A stretch of DNA of 64,000 bases from Proteles cristata cristata (GCA_017311185.1 JAESUZ010004518.1:124001-188000); one strand, 5' to 3'; counted from the first letter of the stretch, positions 49,400-61,371 are shown. The notes: generated by a model not told the origin, from the sequence alone. Translations and numbers: made by a program.

Positions 49400-49821
49400 A
49401 TGCCCCCCAAGTCTCTGTGCAACCTCTCCCAGCCCGCGGGCGCGAATCAGAGCGGCTTCGTTCCCGGGGTGTCCGAGAGGGACTTGCTGGCCGCCGCCGA
49501 CGGGACGAGCGCCAAGTTCGCGATCCGCTGCGCGATCCCGTCCCTCTACCTGCTCATCATCACGGTGGGCTTGCTAGGCAACATCATGCTGGTGAAGATC
49601 TTCATCACCAACAGCGCCATGAGGAGCGCCCCCAACATCTTCATCTCTAACCTGGCCGCCGGGGACTTGCTGCTGTTGCTCACCTGCGTCCCGGTGGATG
49701 CCTCCCGCTACTTCTTTGACGAGTGGATGTTCGGGAAGGTGGGGTGCAAACTGATCCCGGTCTTCCAGCTCACCTCGGTGGGGGTTTCCGTGTTCACACT
49801 CACCGCCCTCAGCGCCGACAG
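49400..49821 (+). CDS. NMBR: NMBR coding exon 1 (neuromedin B receptor, N-terminus to TM3)
   Basis: The exon encodes residues 1-140 and two bases of codon 141 of the neuromedin B receptor, a plasma-membrane Gq-coupled GPCR (bombesin BB1). The start [10 protein letters not shown] matches family N-termini. N8-L-S and N16-Q-S are N-glycosylation sequons. TM1 is about 45-68 with Asn61 (GN, position 1.50). TM2 is about 78-99 with Asp89 (NLAAGD, 2.50). ECL1 has Trp109, Cys116 is the conserved disulfide cysteine at the top of TM3, and Gln123 lies in the ligand-binding face. The exon stops inside the DRY motif: GAC AG is followed by the donor GTAAGG at 49822, phase 2, as expected for this family. Residue 122 is Phe where I recall Ile in human. 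The remaining roughly 250 residues lie beyond the window. Confidence 0.95.
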
Positions 49822-50559
49822 GTAAGGGCTCAGGTAGAGGTGGGGCGGCCTGGGAAAGCGGTGGAGAGGAGCAGGGGTGTCCCTGGGCGGTGGGGTGGGG
49901 GTGTCAAGGGAGAAAGGAAAGCCCGAGCGTGAGCAAGGACAGAGGAAGAGAGAATGTATCTGGGAATTGGAGTAAAAGGAGTTAAAAAGGACTGTGAGCT
50001 TGGAAGCTTGAAAAAATATATAAGAAAATTATTACTTTAAAAACAATTAACATTGTGTTAGTTTGAAAGTAGTTTTAAAATTGCAGAGCCTAGTCTCCTT
50101 CCTGCCCCGCACACACTCTGAAAATCTTTATTGTCTATTTCACAGAAAAGCTGTAGGATAATTGGGCAGCAGCGCACGTAGCATGTAGAAGCTTTTCGAG
50201 TGGGCTAAAATCTTAGAATTGCACTTTTCCTTAGTCTTTTAATAACCTGAAGGTAAGAATGTCTGACTTAATATTAGGGAAGTGTTTGATTTTGAGTTTT
50301 TTTCAAATATGGGGGACCATCATTTATACTCATTAACTAAATTGTTATTTATTTAAGTCAAACAACTACAATAGTAAATGCTCTTCAGACAGATGACTAC
50401 ACATTCTTGCTTTAATACGTCGAGTTAAGGGATCCCCTCCCCCGCAAACAGGTAGGTACTGAATTTTAGTATCTTAAAATGATGCTGTAAAAATACACAT
50501 TTGATATCAAATCTGCGTTCACATATTTTAAAGGTCAGACGTGTCTATTATTTTACCTT

Positions 50560-50700
50560 GCAGATCAACTAAGTTCAACTATGTCATTTTCTAGGTATTG
50601 AGGTAAGATATTGAGGCCCAGGGAAAGTAAGTCTGGCAGAGCAGGGAGGAGAACCCAGGTCTGCTGACTGCTGGTCCGTGCCTCTACCTCACTGTCTCCG
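50560..50700 (-). mobile_element. MIR SINE
   Basis: TTGAGGCCCAGGGAAAGTAA and AGGAGAACCCAGGTCTG are MIR in reverse, inside NMBR intron 1. Confidence 0.5.
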
Positions 50701-51799
50701 TCATCATGCTCGCATTTAAGCAGGGGAAATGTCTGGATGGGGGTGGGGACAATTGTCATCTTAGGCAATTGTGAATGGAGCCGTGGTTTAATTTCCTTCG
50801 GGATGGGGTGTTGACTTAAGCTATTTAAATAAACAATTGAACTTGGATGATTAAGGTAGTGTTTATGCTCCTCTACTTCAACTTACATGTTATTAGTGGA
50901 AAATGACTCCATCTAAATGTCCTGGTATTTGCGACAATGCCCTTCCATCACTTTGGCATTGAAGAGTTAATCTTCATTGAAGGAAAGACAATATTCACTG
51001 GAGAGTTGAGAGCTTCTGTCTTTTTAAACCAAATATTATTGAGTTTTTAGTTTGTGCCATATTCTTTCTAAAACCACATTCCTATAAAAATGAGTGCCTT
51101 TGGGTAAAGGTAAACTTGATTTTGTTAATATGACCCTATTTCTATTACCTTTCATAAATATTTTTGAACCCTGTAATTAAAATACAACTTTTTAGTTTAG
51201 CTGCCCCCTTTATAGGAACCATTTTAATTAGAAAGTTAAAAGAACTCTACTTAATGATTAGAGTAAAACGTAATGAATATCTATTACTACAATAGTTAAA
51301 ATTACTATCATTGTGCTTATATTTCTACTAGTAAGTAGCAAGATCCATGGCTTGAATTTATTTTATGAGATTTTTCTCAATCTATTGTCATGGAGACCCA
51401 CAGGTAAATTGGTTCTCACCAAGGTTAGAGAGCATGCTATGACTCATGTATTTACTGGCTTTTTTGATTGGTTATATATATCATGTACTTTCTAAATGCT
51501 ACATGGATACTTTAATAATAAGGATAAAGGAAGGTGGGTTGCCTCTTCTACTTGGTCTAGATTCTACTTGTGCCTATCAATGTGTATTTTGGAACTATAA
51601 ATTAAGGATCTGGAATCACTGTTGATGAAATTACCCAATACATTCTAATAGTCAATTAAGCAGTTTGGAAATGTTTTGCTATATATTGTCTTCATTTCTC
51701 TTTTTCTTCCAGAACATAGTGATCAAGTGTTGCTAAGTATTTGATTTCCCCACATTTTATCTCACCAAATGTTTGGATATACTGTGAATCTGGAAACAG

Positions 51800-52020
51800 G
51801 TAGAAGACTAATTGTCCTTAACACTGTGCTTTTTTCTGTGTGTGAGTTTATTACCTTCACAATACTATGAAGTACACACTATTATCATTACTATTTTAAA
51901 GTGAAGAAATGTAAGTCTTGAAATTAAGCAACGTTTTCATGAACTCACAGTGATAGAGCTGGCATTTGAGCTCAGTTCAAAGCCCATATTCTTTACCATT
52001 AAGCCACATTATTACCTTTA
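51800..52020 (-). mobile_element. MIR SINE
   Basis: ATAGAGCTGGCATTTGAGC ... ACCATTAAGCCACATT is the reverse of the MIR 5' half. Confidence 0.65.
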
Positions 52021-52815
52021 CAGGTCTAAGAAATTATTAATGATTTTTCCTATTTAATGGTAGACTGAAAAATTCAATTTAAAGCAAAGCACCCAAGAGT
52101 ACAAAAGGAAAAATTATCTCAAAAGTTGATTCATCAGATTCAACAAAAGAAAAGAACATCATAAAAATTCAAAATTAAGTAATAGTGATAGCAATAGGAA
52201 AACTTTTTAAGCAACAAATTCAATTGTTCATTAAACCAAATATCCTATCTTCACTAGGTGACTTAAATGCCTTTGCTGAAGAAAATAAAGATAGAGAGTA
52301 TAGAAGTAGAGATCACAGTAATATAGAAAAAGAAACAGGAAGATCATTTTTTTTCAGAAAGCACATTCCAGTGCGAGGTGGACTTCAGTGTTATAGAGCA
52401 CTGGTGACAGCATCCATAGAGAGCAGAGACTGAAATAAGAAATATAATATTTATGAATCTACCTTGGGGCTTAAATCACCTTGTTTGATATGACCAAAGT
52501 GTTGTGTGGGTGACACTTTTGGTTTTTGAGATCATTATTCCTTGACTTTCCAAGCTTTCTTGAGAACTTTCAACAGATAACATCCTTAGGAAAGGTCATT
52601 TGTGTCTTCTGTAGCTGTGCCTCAGAGGCATTTCATACCTCAAGGTGGGATGGAGACACAGGGCCCGATCAGAGATGGTGAGTGTGTGGATTTTAGTTTA
52701 TTTTCTACTTTTATCTTGATGATTTTTTAATATTTTGAAAATGTACTTGCTTGCTTGCTCATAGGAAATAGCTGATTAAAGGTATGTGCATATTCTCTGT
52801 GGTATCATGTTTTCA

Positions 52816-52822
<7 letters not shown>

Positions 52823-52874
<52 letters not shown>
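52823..52874. repeat. (CA)26 microsatellite
   Basis: Uninterrupted CA dinucleotide run of 52 bp in NMBR intron 1. Confidence 0.98.
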
Positions 52875-52876
<2 letters not shown>

Positions 52877-53051
52877 CTGGGATACTGAGCAAGCGGAGTC
52901 CTATAAACATATTTTGTTTATGGTTGGCTTACAGAGATCTCCTTCAATATCTATTACAGTGGCTTCATTTCCAAACTTAGGATATAATTTCTTTGATTAA
53001 TGAATAACTTTTGGCCTCTAAAAGCCCTTAATTAAAATGCAAATAACTTTT

Positions 53052-53252
53052 TTTTAATGTTTTATTTATTTCTAGGAGAGAGAGACAGCATGAGCAGGGG
53101 AGGGTCAGAGAGAGAGGGAGTCACAGACTGAAACAGGCTCCAGGCTCTGAGCTGGCAGTCAGCACAGAGCCCAGGGCTCGAACCCACGAACCGCGAGATC
53201 ATGACCTAAGCGAAAGTCAGACGCTCAACCGACTAAGCCACCCAGGGGCCCC
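53052..53252 (-). mobile_element. CAN-SINE, young subfamily (NMBR intron 1)
   Basis: Perfect 18-bp duplication AAAATGCAAATAACTTTT at 53034 and 53253. Contains TTTATTTCTAGGAGAG. Confidence 0.94.
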
Positions 53253-54812
53253 AAAATGCAAATAACTTTTAAGCATGAGTTCTCTTTCTTTCATAGGAAA
53301 AATTTTCCCAATTCCTAGTGCTGAACTATAAACTTTGTAATTTTATGCATTTATAAATATAAAACTAGATATTAATTCTTTCTTTTTAAAATATAACTGT
53401 GAAATAAAATACATTTATAAATTAAATATTAACAACCTATAAAATAATAAAAATGGGATTAATATTAATTTAATGTATCCTTAATTTAATGTTGTTTTTC
53501 TGATATTGAATAGCCGATGTTGGATTGAATGCAAACATAATTTTTCACCAAATCTAACTAAAGTGCTAATATGTTAATGATTTCAAGCTTTTCTTAGCTA
53601 ATTAGGATAATCAGATTTAATTCCATAACTGAGCTGGTTCTGTTAGGTATGAACCTTGAATCATCAACATTATTTGGATATTATACCAATGAAAACAGAT
53701 ATGCTCTTCAATATAATTATTTGTTAAAATATTGAAGCAGATCAAATGTAGGCCCTGGATCTAACACTCCCTAGGCCTTCAGAAGCATTTTTATGAGCCT
53801 TAGTCCAGTGATGGGAGGGAAAGCCATAATTTGTTTTCTGGGTTTTTACCAAAACTCCTGATTGAAGCTCAGGTACTGAGTAACCAGCTGGCCTCACTGG
53901 AGACGCTTTCTTCTTTGGTCTGGAGCCCTGGGTAGTATATTCAGAAGCCCTTACTTCTCAGTGCTTAGATTAGCACTTAGAGTGTGTTTCTAAACTCTTT
54001 AGGGGGAGCTCAGACCAGCCATATCTACCTAAGAGAATCTGCCACACTTACCCTTCAGGTAACGCATTTTACCAGAGCAAGGACTTTTTTATTTTCAATT
54101 TGTTCTGAAAGAAAGTAAGGGAACCTTAAAAATAAAGATACATACAACATACAACAGATATAAAAAAGGGAGGAAACCCAGGTAGAGGAAAAATAAAAGT
54201 TGAAGAGTATAAGGTAATCTATACTGTCACAAATGTGAGTCACGTGTTTGTGAACTTTCTGCCAGTGTAAAAAAGAAAATTTTTATGTAAGAAGTGCTCA
54301 GTTTTTAGTTTTATGTAGTCATAAAACAGGACAAATTGTAGCCAGCACTAATTTATCAGTTTTTAATTTGAATTTATCTGTTTTTTTTTTGTTAAATAAA
54401 AGTTGCTATATTTGACTCCAATAAGTCAGATATCTTTTATTCATTAATCTCAAATGTTTCTCACTTATGTCCTTTCTCCTCTTTAGAAGGGATCTGAGAG
54501 GTTGGACGGGCTGTATAATTCTCATAATATTCATACTATTGCCATAATTTGTGGACTACTTTATAGTTTTTGAAGATTATTCATCCACCTAGGTCTGAAA
54601 GTTTTGGGACACACTGTAACTAAGGAAGGATGCCCTGGACATGTGGGTACGAATCCTGTATCTGTTAGGTTCATATGTTCTAGTTGGAGAAGATGATAAA
54701 ATAGTGTAAAACACATGCTCAAATGAGTATTTTCCTTATTTGCAAAATAAGAATAATGTCTTCAACTGTAGAGCTGAGGGACTGTAGATAGGATCCTATT
54801 ATTTCCCTTTCT

Positions 54813-54976
54813 TTTTTTTTTTTTAATATTTTTATTTATTTCTAGGAGACAGAGAGACAGTGTGAGCAGGGGAGGGTCAGAGAGAGAGGGAGTCACAGAC
54901 TGAAACAGGCTCCAGGCTCCAGGCTCCGAGCTGGCAGTCAGCACAGAGCCCGACGCGAACCCACGAACCGCGAGAT
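54813..54976 (-). mobile_element. CAN-SINE, young subfamily, 5'-truncated
   Basis: The copy stops at CCGCGAGAT, lacking the A-box head, yet a perfect 16-bp duplication TATTATTTCCCTTTCT flanks it (54797 and 54977). CTCCAGG is locally triplicated. Confidence 0.92.
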
Positions 54977-55439
54977 TATTATTTCCCTTTCTGAGTATTA
55001 AGTGGAAAAGGACCCACAGAGAAGGGACACTAGTATTGGTGGGGCAGCTGAATGGTGTATTGTTTCTGGGGCTCTATCACTGCCCTCTGTGTTGCAACAA
55101 GTCTTTCAGTTAATCACTTTTGCTGATTCTATTTGGTCCACTTCTCAGTGGAAACACTTTCTAAGGTGCACTTGTCAGTCTTTTGCCTGTGGTGGTGCAT
55201 TTAAATGGGGCGCCATCTGCTCTGGCTGAGCCAGGAAGTGAGTGAAGTTCAACACTTTCCTTATTGTTAGATGTCCCACGAGTACTTCCTGTTTGTGTGT
55301 TTAAAGAACAAAAATAACAACTGACTTTGGTTCTTCCAGTTGCTGATTCCTCAGGAGAGTTGACCAATCTCTAAGGTCTTTAATAATCTTAATTGCATTT
55401 TTATTTTCTCATTCTCAACAAGTTCTTTTTTTAAAAAAA

Positions 55440-55930
55440 AAATTAAAATTTGAGTATGGTTGGCAATCAATGTTATATTAGTTTCAGGTGTACAACATAG
55501 TGAGTCAGCTTCTCTATAATTATGTTATCCTCAACACAAGTATAGCTACCGTCTGTCAGTGTGCGATCCTATTCCAATGCCGTTGACTATATTCCCTATG
55601 CTGTTCTTTTTATTCCCATAACATTCATGGCATAACTGGAAGCCTATATCTGCCACTCTCCTTATCCATTTTGCTCATCTCCCCACCTCTCTTCCCTCTG
55701 GCAACCATCAGCTCATTCTTTGTATTTGTAGATCTGATTCCGCTTTTTGGCCTTTTAAAAAATTCATTTGTTTAGTTTTTTAGAATCCACACATGCATGA
55801 AATCATATGGTATTTGTCTTTCTCAATGTGTCTCATTTCACTTAGTATAATACCCTCTATGTCCATCCATATTATCACAAGTGGCATGATCTCATTCTAT
55901 ATTATGGCTATGGAATATTCCATTCAATAA
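55440..55930 (-). mobile_element. L1M 3'-region fragment, antisense
   Basis: TTTCAGGTGTACAACATAGT, the TCCCCACCTCTCTTCCCTCTGG block and ATGGCTATGGAATATTCCAT are characteristic of old L1 3' regions read in reverse. It lies in NMBR intron 1. Confidence 0.65.
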
Positions 55931-56660
55931 GCTCTTTCTTAAAGTTTTTTATTTAGTCCTTACTTGCTTACTTATTGCATTTCTGGAAAAGTTGATAATG
56001 ATATGGGGATGTAGATGATTCTCTTTTAGAAGGTATTGATCCAATATTCAGTACAAGATAGTTATAGGCTATATTTGTGTATTTACTTTCCATTATTACT
56101 TTTACTTTTGAAATTGTATGGAAGTTTTAGATAATATTAATGTAACCATTATATTATTTTCAGCTCTATCGAGAATTCCACCCACATCCCAAATATACTG
56201 GCAACCTTGGTATTTGGAAAGTCCATTTGTTTATTTTTCTATACAAAAAGGTATATCTTCATTACATATCCTTTTTTAATTGTTTGTTATTTTTATTCCT
56301 GTATTTTTACTAGTTTCTGTATGACCAAAGTTATTTTGAGTTTCAATACAAGCTTTAGAGTGATGACCTAAGTTAATATTGGGAGGTTCAAGCTTAATGA
56401 ACTGTCTCTTAACTTATTGTTTTAATTATTGATATAAAATATTCAATGCTATTAGGCTAATAGCCCATCTTGGTGAACACCACTGATTTATTGATGTGCT
56501 GTTCAGTATTTTATATTTCCAGTTATTTATGGATCTTCATGGGGAACAAGAATAAACACTAAACATTTATTTGTCCCCAGCCCTTCTCTTGATTCATCTA
56601 TTTGCCATTAAGTTTTGATTTTTTTCTTCTGCAGATTTTCATCAGGAATATTTTTTCAAG

Positions 56661-56863
56661 GGATGCCTGGGTGGCTCAGTCGATTGAGTGTCCCACTCTT
56701 ATTTTGGCTCAGGTCATCTCACAGTTGTGAGATGGAGCCCCACATCTCCATCAGATGGACCCAAGCTTAAGATTCTCTCCTTTTCCTTTGGTCCCTCTCC
56801 CTTCCACTTGCTTGAGAATGAGAGTGTGCTTGCTCACTCTCTGTCTCTCAAACAAACAAACAA
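56661..56863 (+). mobile_element. CAN-SINE, old
   Basis: GGATGCCTGGGTGGCTCAGT head, tail AAACAAACAAACA. Flanks near AATATTTTT on both sides. Confidence 0.82.
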
Positions 56864-58234
56864 TATTTTTCTCAACTTTAAATGTAGACTTTCTTTGATT
56901 TTATTATTTGAGGAAATTTGGGGAGGATATTTTGAAAATAAAATTGTAATAATTGTGATTTAACTTATATTGATTTTTGGAAAAGAATCACACTTTAAGA
57001 GACAACTAGCATTAAATATCTCATGAGGAGCCAGTTTTAGATTATGAGAGCTTGGCCTGGAGGTGATTATAGATACTTAAAATGATTTGATGAAAATGCA
57101 GTTTCTAGAGATGACTTAAAATATGAAATATTACCTGTTGAGGCTTAGTTATTTTACCATAAAAAATGGCCATTAAATTTAGAAGGCATAATTATGGACA
57201 TAAGTTCAGTCTTTCTAGTTAAAAATATCACTGACTTAAAAAAAAAAAGGAGACAAATGTCCGAAAATGGATAGAATAGGTCAAGCATTTAATTCTTCAG
57301 TTGCCTTCTCTGCAATGTGCCATATGTTGAAAAACTATAGAGTCCGAAGTCACAAGATAGTCTTGTGTGAATTCTAAGTCATCTGCCTACTGGCTCTGTG
57401 ATTATTTCAACATCATTTAATCCCATAGTTTCAATGAACTTTTCCATAAAATGGATAAACTAATCAATTTTACAGCATAGGATTATTTTATCAAATGACA
57501 CAATTGACATAATTCACACAAAGAGTAGGTTGATGTGTAACTGCTTCTGCTATGTCACCTATGTGTCAGGATGGCAAGTGACCAGTTAATTCAAGCCAAT
57601 ATTTATTCATATATGTAGTTAATTATCAGATAATTTTGTTTTGAAAACAAAATGAACTTATTGTAAAATTAATGAAAATGATCTCTCTACCTTCTATAGC
57701 CCTTCCCCAATTCCTTTAATCATAGACTGGCTAGTTCTAGCCTGTTGCCTTCATCAGCGTGACTTGTCATTGTCATTGCCCTTCTCACAAGACTTTCATG
57801 TGCTATTTAAGTCATACACTTTAGTCAGTTAAGAACAAAGTGATTTGGCAGAAGGGTAAAGGACAAATGGAACTGCTGAGCCCTCTGTAATTGAATCCAC
57901 TATGTCTCATCCTTTCCAAGGTGACATCCCAATTACTACATTATTTTTAAAAGATTATCATTTTAGACATTCTGTTTTATGATCATGAATATATATTTTT
58001 AAATAATAAATTTAGTAATCTTATTCAGAATAAATTTTATTGCTGTAAGCTGTAAATACTTTTTGAAACATGATGTGACATATTGTAAAGGGGAGACATC
58101 TAGTTCTTAACACTGAACTTTTGCTGGATTCCAGATACTCTCCATTGCTGAATGTGTGTCCTTTGCACCAGACAAGCTCACAGAGGTCTTGCAAAAAGAT
58201 GTTCACTGCCACAGTTAATCTTCTTGAAAGGTGG

Positions 58235-58395
58235 TTTCTGAACCTGGTTTATATTCAGAATCATTTGAAAATCTTAGTAAAATGTAGAACCTCACATTCT
58301 ACATCTTAAGTCTCAGGAGAAACCTAATACTCTATCTTTTTTCAGCTCTCTAGGTGATTCTGAATATTGATCCAGCTTGGGTATCACTAGACTTT
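58235..58395 (+). mobile_element. MER5-like hAT fragment
   Basis: AATCATTTGAAAATCTTAGT and CTAGGTGATTCTGAATATTG match the MER5A pattern loosely. Confidence 0.5.
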
Positions 58396-58499
58396 GTCCC
58401 CATCTCTGATGTCATTTTTCACCTCAATTAGTACCCAAAGATGACCATGCTACTCTACCAAAACTGTCTTAATAAGTGTTCTCCTTGCTGCTTGGACCA

Positions 58500-58612
58500 C
58501 ATTTCCTTATCAGTTCAACAAATGTTCATTGAGAAATGACTATGGGGCATGCATTCTGTTATTCACTTTAGATACAATGAGTAAGACACAGGCTCTGGTT
58601 TCAAAGGTTTTT
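58500..58612 (+). mobile_element. L2-like fragment
   Basis: CAGTTCAACAAATGTTCATT followed by ATTCACTTTAGATACAATGA is an L2-type 3' segment in NMBR intron 1. Confidence 0.4.
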
Positions 58613-58643
58613 GTTTTTGTTTTTATGTTTAAGGAGCATTTGA

Positions 58644-58874
58644 GGGGCGCCTGGGTGGCTTAGTCGGTTAAGCGTCCGACTTTCGCTTAGGTCATGATCT
58701 CGCGGTTCATGGGTTCGAGCCCCGCGTCGGGCTCTGTGCTGACTGGCAGCTCAGAGCCTGGAGCCTATTTCAGAGTCTGTATCTCTCTCTCTCTCTGACC
58801 CTCCCCTGCTCACACACACACACACACACACACTCTCTCTCCTAGAAATAAAAATATTTAACAAAAAAGAAAAG
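58644..58874 (+). mobile_element. CAN-SINE, young subfamily (NMBR intron 1)
   Basis: GGGGCGCCTGGGTGGCTTAG head with intact A and B boxes and an internal CA run (58813-58832). Duplication GGAGCATTTGA at 58633 and 58875. Confidence 0.93.
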
Positions 58875-59020
58875 GGAGCATTTGACACTGAGGTCTACAC
58901 TTCTTTTTGAAATTTTCTCTATCTTTCTCTTGCTTCCATGATACTTTCCTCTCCTTTGTCAGGTTGTCCACATTTAAACTCTTTGTTAGTGTCTTATGAA
59001 TGTCTTATGAAAGTATGACA

Positions 59021-59213
59021 GGGTGCCTGGGTGGCTCAGTTGTCTCAGCTCAGGTCATGATCTCAAGGTATGTGAGTTCAAGCCCCACATCGGGCTCTTT
59101 GCTGACAGCATGGCATCTGCTTGGGATTCTGTCTCTCCTTCTCTCTGCCGCTCCCCTGCTGTGCTCTCTCTCTCTCAAAACAAATAAATAAACTAAAAAA
59201 AATTTTAGAAAAA
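59021..59213 (+). mobile_element. CAN-SINE
   Basis: GGTGCCTGGGTGGCTCAGT head with a deletion after the A box. Flanks GAAAGTATGACA / GAAAGTATGATA. Confidence 0.9.
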
Positions 59214-59677
59214 GAAAGTATGATAAGCAAAAAAAGGAAAATAAAAGAAAAAAAGAGAAATTACAGATAGTGTAACTAGTATGTGTGCAGAAATGTGTAG
59301 ACGGAGATTTTGAGAAACTGAGATGACTTTATATGAGCTACAAAATGATCTAATTTTCATTGTATGTATTTTAATACAATGACATTTCATTATCCCTTTC
59401 TTTAACTTTAGACTATATACAGATATGGTAAGTGCAAAATCCAAAACAGAAATTAATGAAGAAGCATATGTATTTATTGATATTTAATATATGAATGGTG
59501 ATTATGTTTTCTTTAATCCCTTTTGATCCATTGTTTTTGCTTTTAGTTTTCAATTAGGGATACCTTTCTGAGACTATCTGGAAGAAAGAAATGTAAATTT
59601 TCACACATATGTATTATACTACTACATTTAATGAGGTAGTTTTTGTACTGAGAGATGCTTCATTCCTATATATTCTT

Positions 59678-59895
59678 TTTTTTTTTTTTATGTTTTTTAT
59701 TTATTTCTAGGAGAGAGAGAGAGACAGCGTGAGCAGGGGAGGGTCAGAGAGAGAGGGAGTCACAGACCGAAAGAGGCTCCAGGCTCTGAGCTGGCAGTCA
59801 GCACAGAGCCCGACGCGGGGCTCGAACCCACAACCGCGAGATCATGACCTAAGCGAAAGTCGGAAGCTTAACCGACTAAGCCACCCAGGCGCCCC
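59678..59895 (-). mobile_element. CAN-SINE, young subfamily (NMBR intron 1)
   Basis: Perfect 18-bp duplication TCATTCCTATATATTCTT at 59660 and 59896. Contains TTTATTTCTAGGAGAG. Confidence 0.94.
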
Positions 59896-59913
59896 TCATT
59901 CCTATATATTCTT

Positions 59914-60109
59914 AAATGTTTGTTTATTTATTTATTTATTGGTGGAGGGAAGGGCAGAGAGAGGAAGAAAGAGAGAATCCCAAGCAGGCTCCGCACTGTC
60001 AGTGCAGAACCCAATGTGGGACTCAGATCCACAAAACGTGAGACCATGTTTTGACCTGAGCCAAAACCTAGAGTCAGATGCTTAACCAACTGAGCCACCC
60101 AGGTGCCGC
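59914..60109 (-). mobile_element. CAN-SINE, old, inserted at the same target as its neighbour
   Basis: TTTATTTATTTATTGGTGG start and CCACCCAGGTGCCG end. A third TCATTCCTATA follows at 60110. Confidence 0.88.
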
Positions 60110-61174
60110 TCATTCCTATACTTTTATAAATATTTAAATAAAGGATGATTAAATATGTCCATATTAATTTGCACTGTACTGTTTTACTTTTTATCCTTTC
60201 AAAGATGGACATGAAACATCGGTGTAAACCTTATTCTCTGACAATTCTAAGCCATGGTCAAGTACTAATAATGATGCTTCAATAATCTATTGTTTTAAAC
60301 TATAAATCCAGCTTTATAGAATTGTCAATACTCCCTTTCTAGCAAATGTATACCATTTAGTGGAAGATCCAAAGTCTATTTCTCTTTCCTGCAGGACGTG
60401 GCCAAGAACCGTCCTTGTTGAAAAGGCCTTCTCTACCCATGCCTTATATTCCCACTGGGTTTCTTACTTCCCCTAAACCAAGAATCCAAGAGCTGTTGCT
60501 ACAGCTCTGTTATTACAATGTTATTGGCAATGTTATTACAATGAGAGTTAAAACTTCCATTCTTCTTTGCAGTTTCCCCAACACCTTTATGTTTATGTGC
60601 TTAAAGATGAGGTGGGAATGAGAGTAGGGGAGTGGTATTTTCTTCCTTTTTAAATCTACAAAGGAAAGTTCAGAATATTCTTTGAGTTTTCTGACAATCC
60701 AACAAGGTAGGCTGGTTAATTGATTAATTTTTGGTAACCATCAACCCAAAAACTTCTCTGTTCTTTCCCCATCTCCTCCATGTACAAAAAATTTGTATCA
60801 GCTTTTTGGTACTTTGATCTTAAATATGAGTTGGGAGGTTGTAGACATCTGCCTTTTGAGGAGAAATTCTAGCCAAGAAACCAAGCAAACATATCACCAA
60901 ATATCTCTGAAAGTATTTGTTCGGTTTTGGTTTGTTTAAAAGTTTGCTTTACTTATACTTCTGTGAATTCCAATAACATCATCGTAATTAATGCTAAAAA
61001 AAGCAAAGAGAGATATTTGAACATGCAAAAAGGAAAAAAGATGGATCCACAGTGAAAATAATGTATATTGGTACTAAAATATAGTTACTTGACTTCATGA
61101 AGGGAACAGTTTCTTCTAATTATCTATTCACTTGCGAAGCAAGAACTTTTAGAAATTAAAAATATGATAGCAGA

Positions 61175-61371
61175 GGGACACCTGGATGGCTCAGTCAGTT
61201 GAGCATCTGACTCTTGAGTTCAGCTCAGGTCATGATCCAGGGTTGTGAGCCCACCATTGGGCTCCACACTGAGTGTGGAGCCTGCTTGGGATTTTCTCTC
61301 TCTCTCTGTCTCTGTTTCTCTCTCTGTGTGTGTGTCAGTCTCTCTCTCTCAAAATAAAAATTAAAAACATT
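61175..61371 (+). mobile_element. CAN-SINE, old
   Basis: GGACACCTGGATGGCTCAGT head and GAGTGTGGAGCCTGCTTGGG middle. Imperfect AAAAATATG flanks. Confidence 0.87.

Noticed and set aside
49417..49932. Arginine-rich alternative frames over NMBR exon 1
   Set aside because: They arise from GC-rich codons of the receptor read out of frame.
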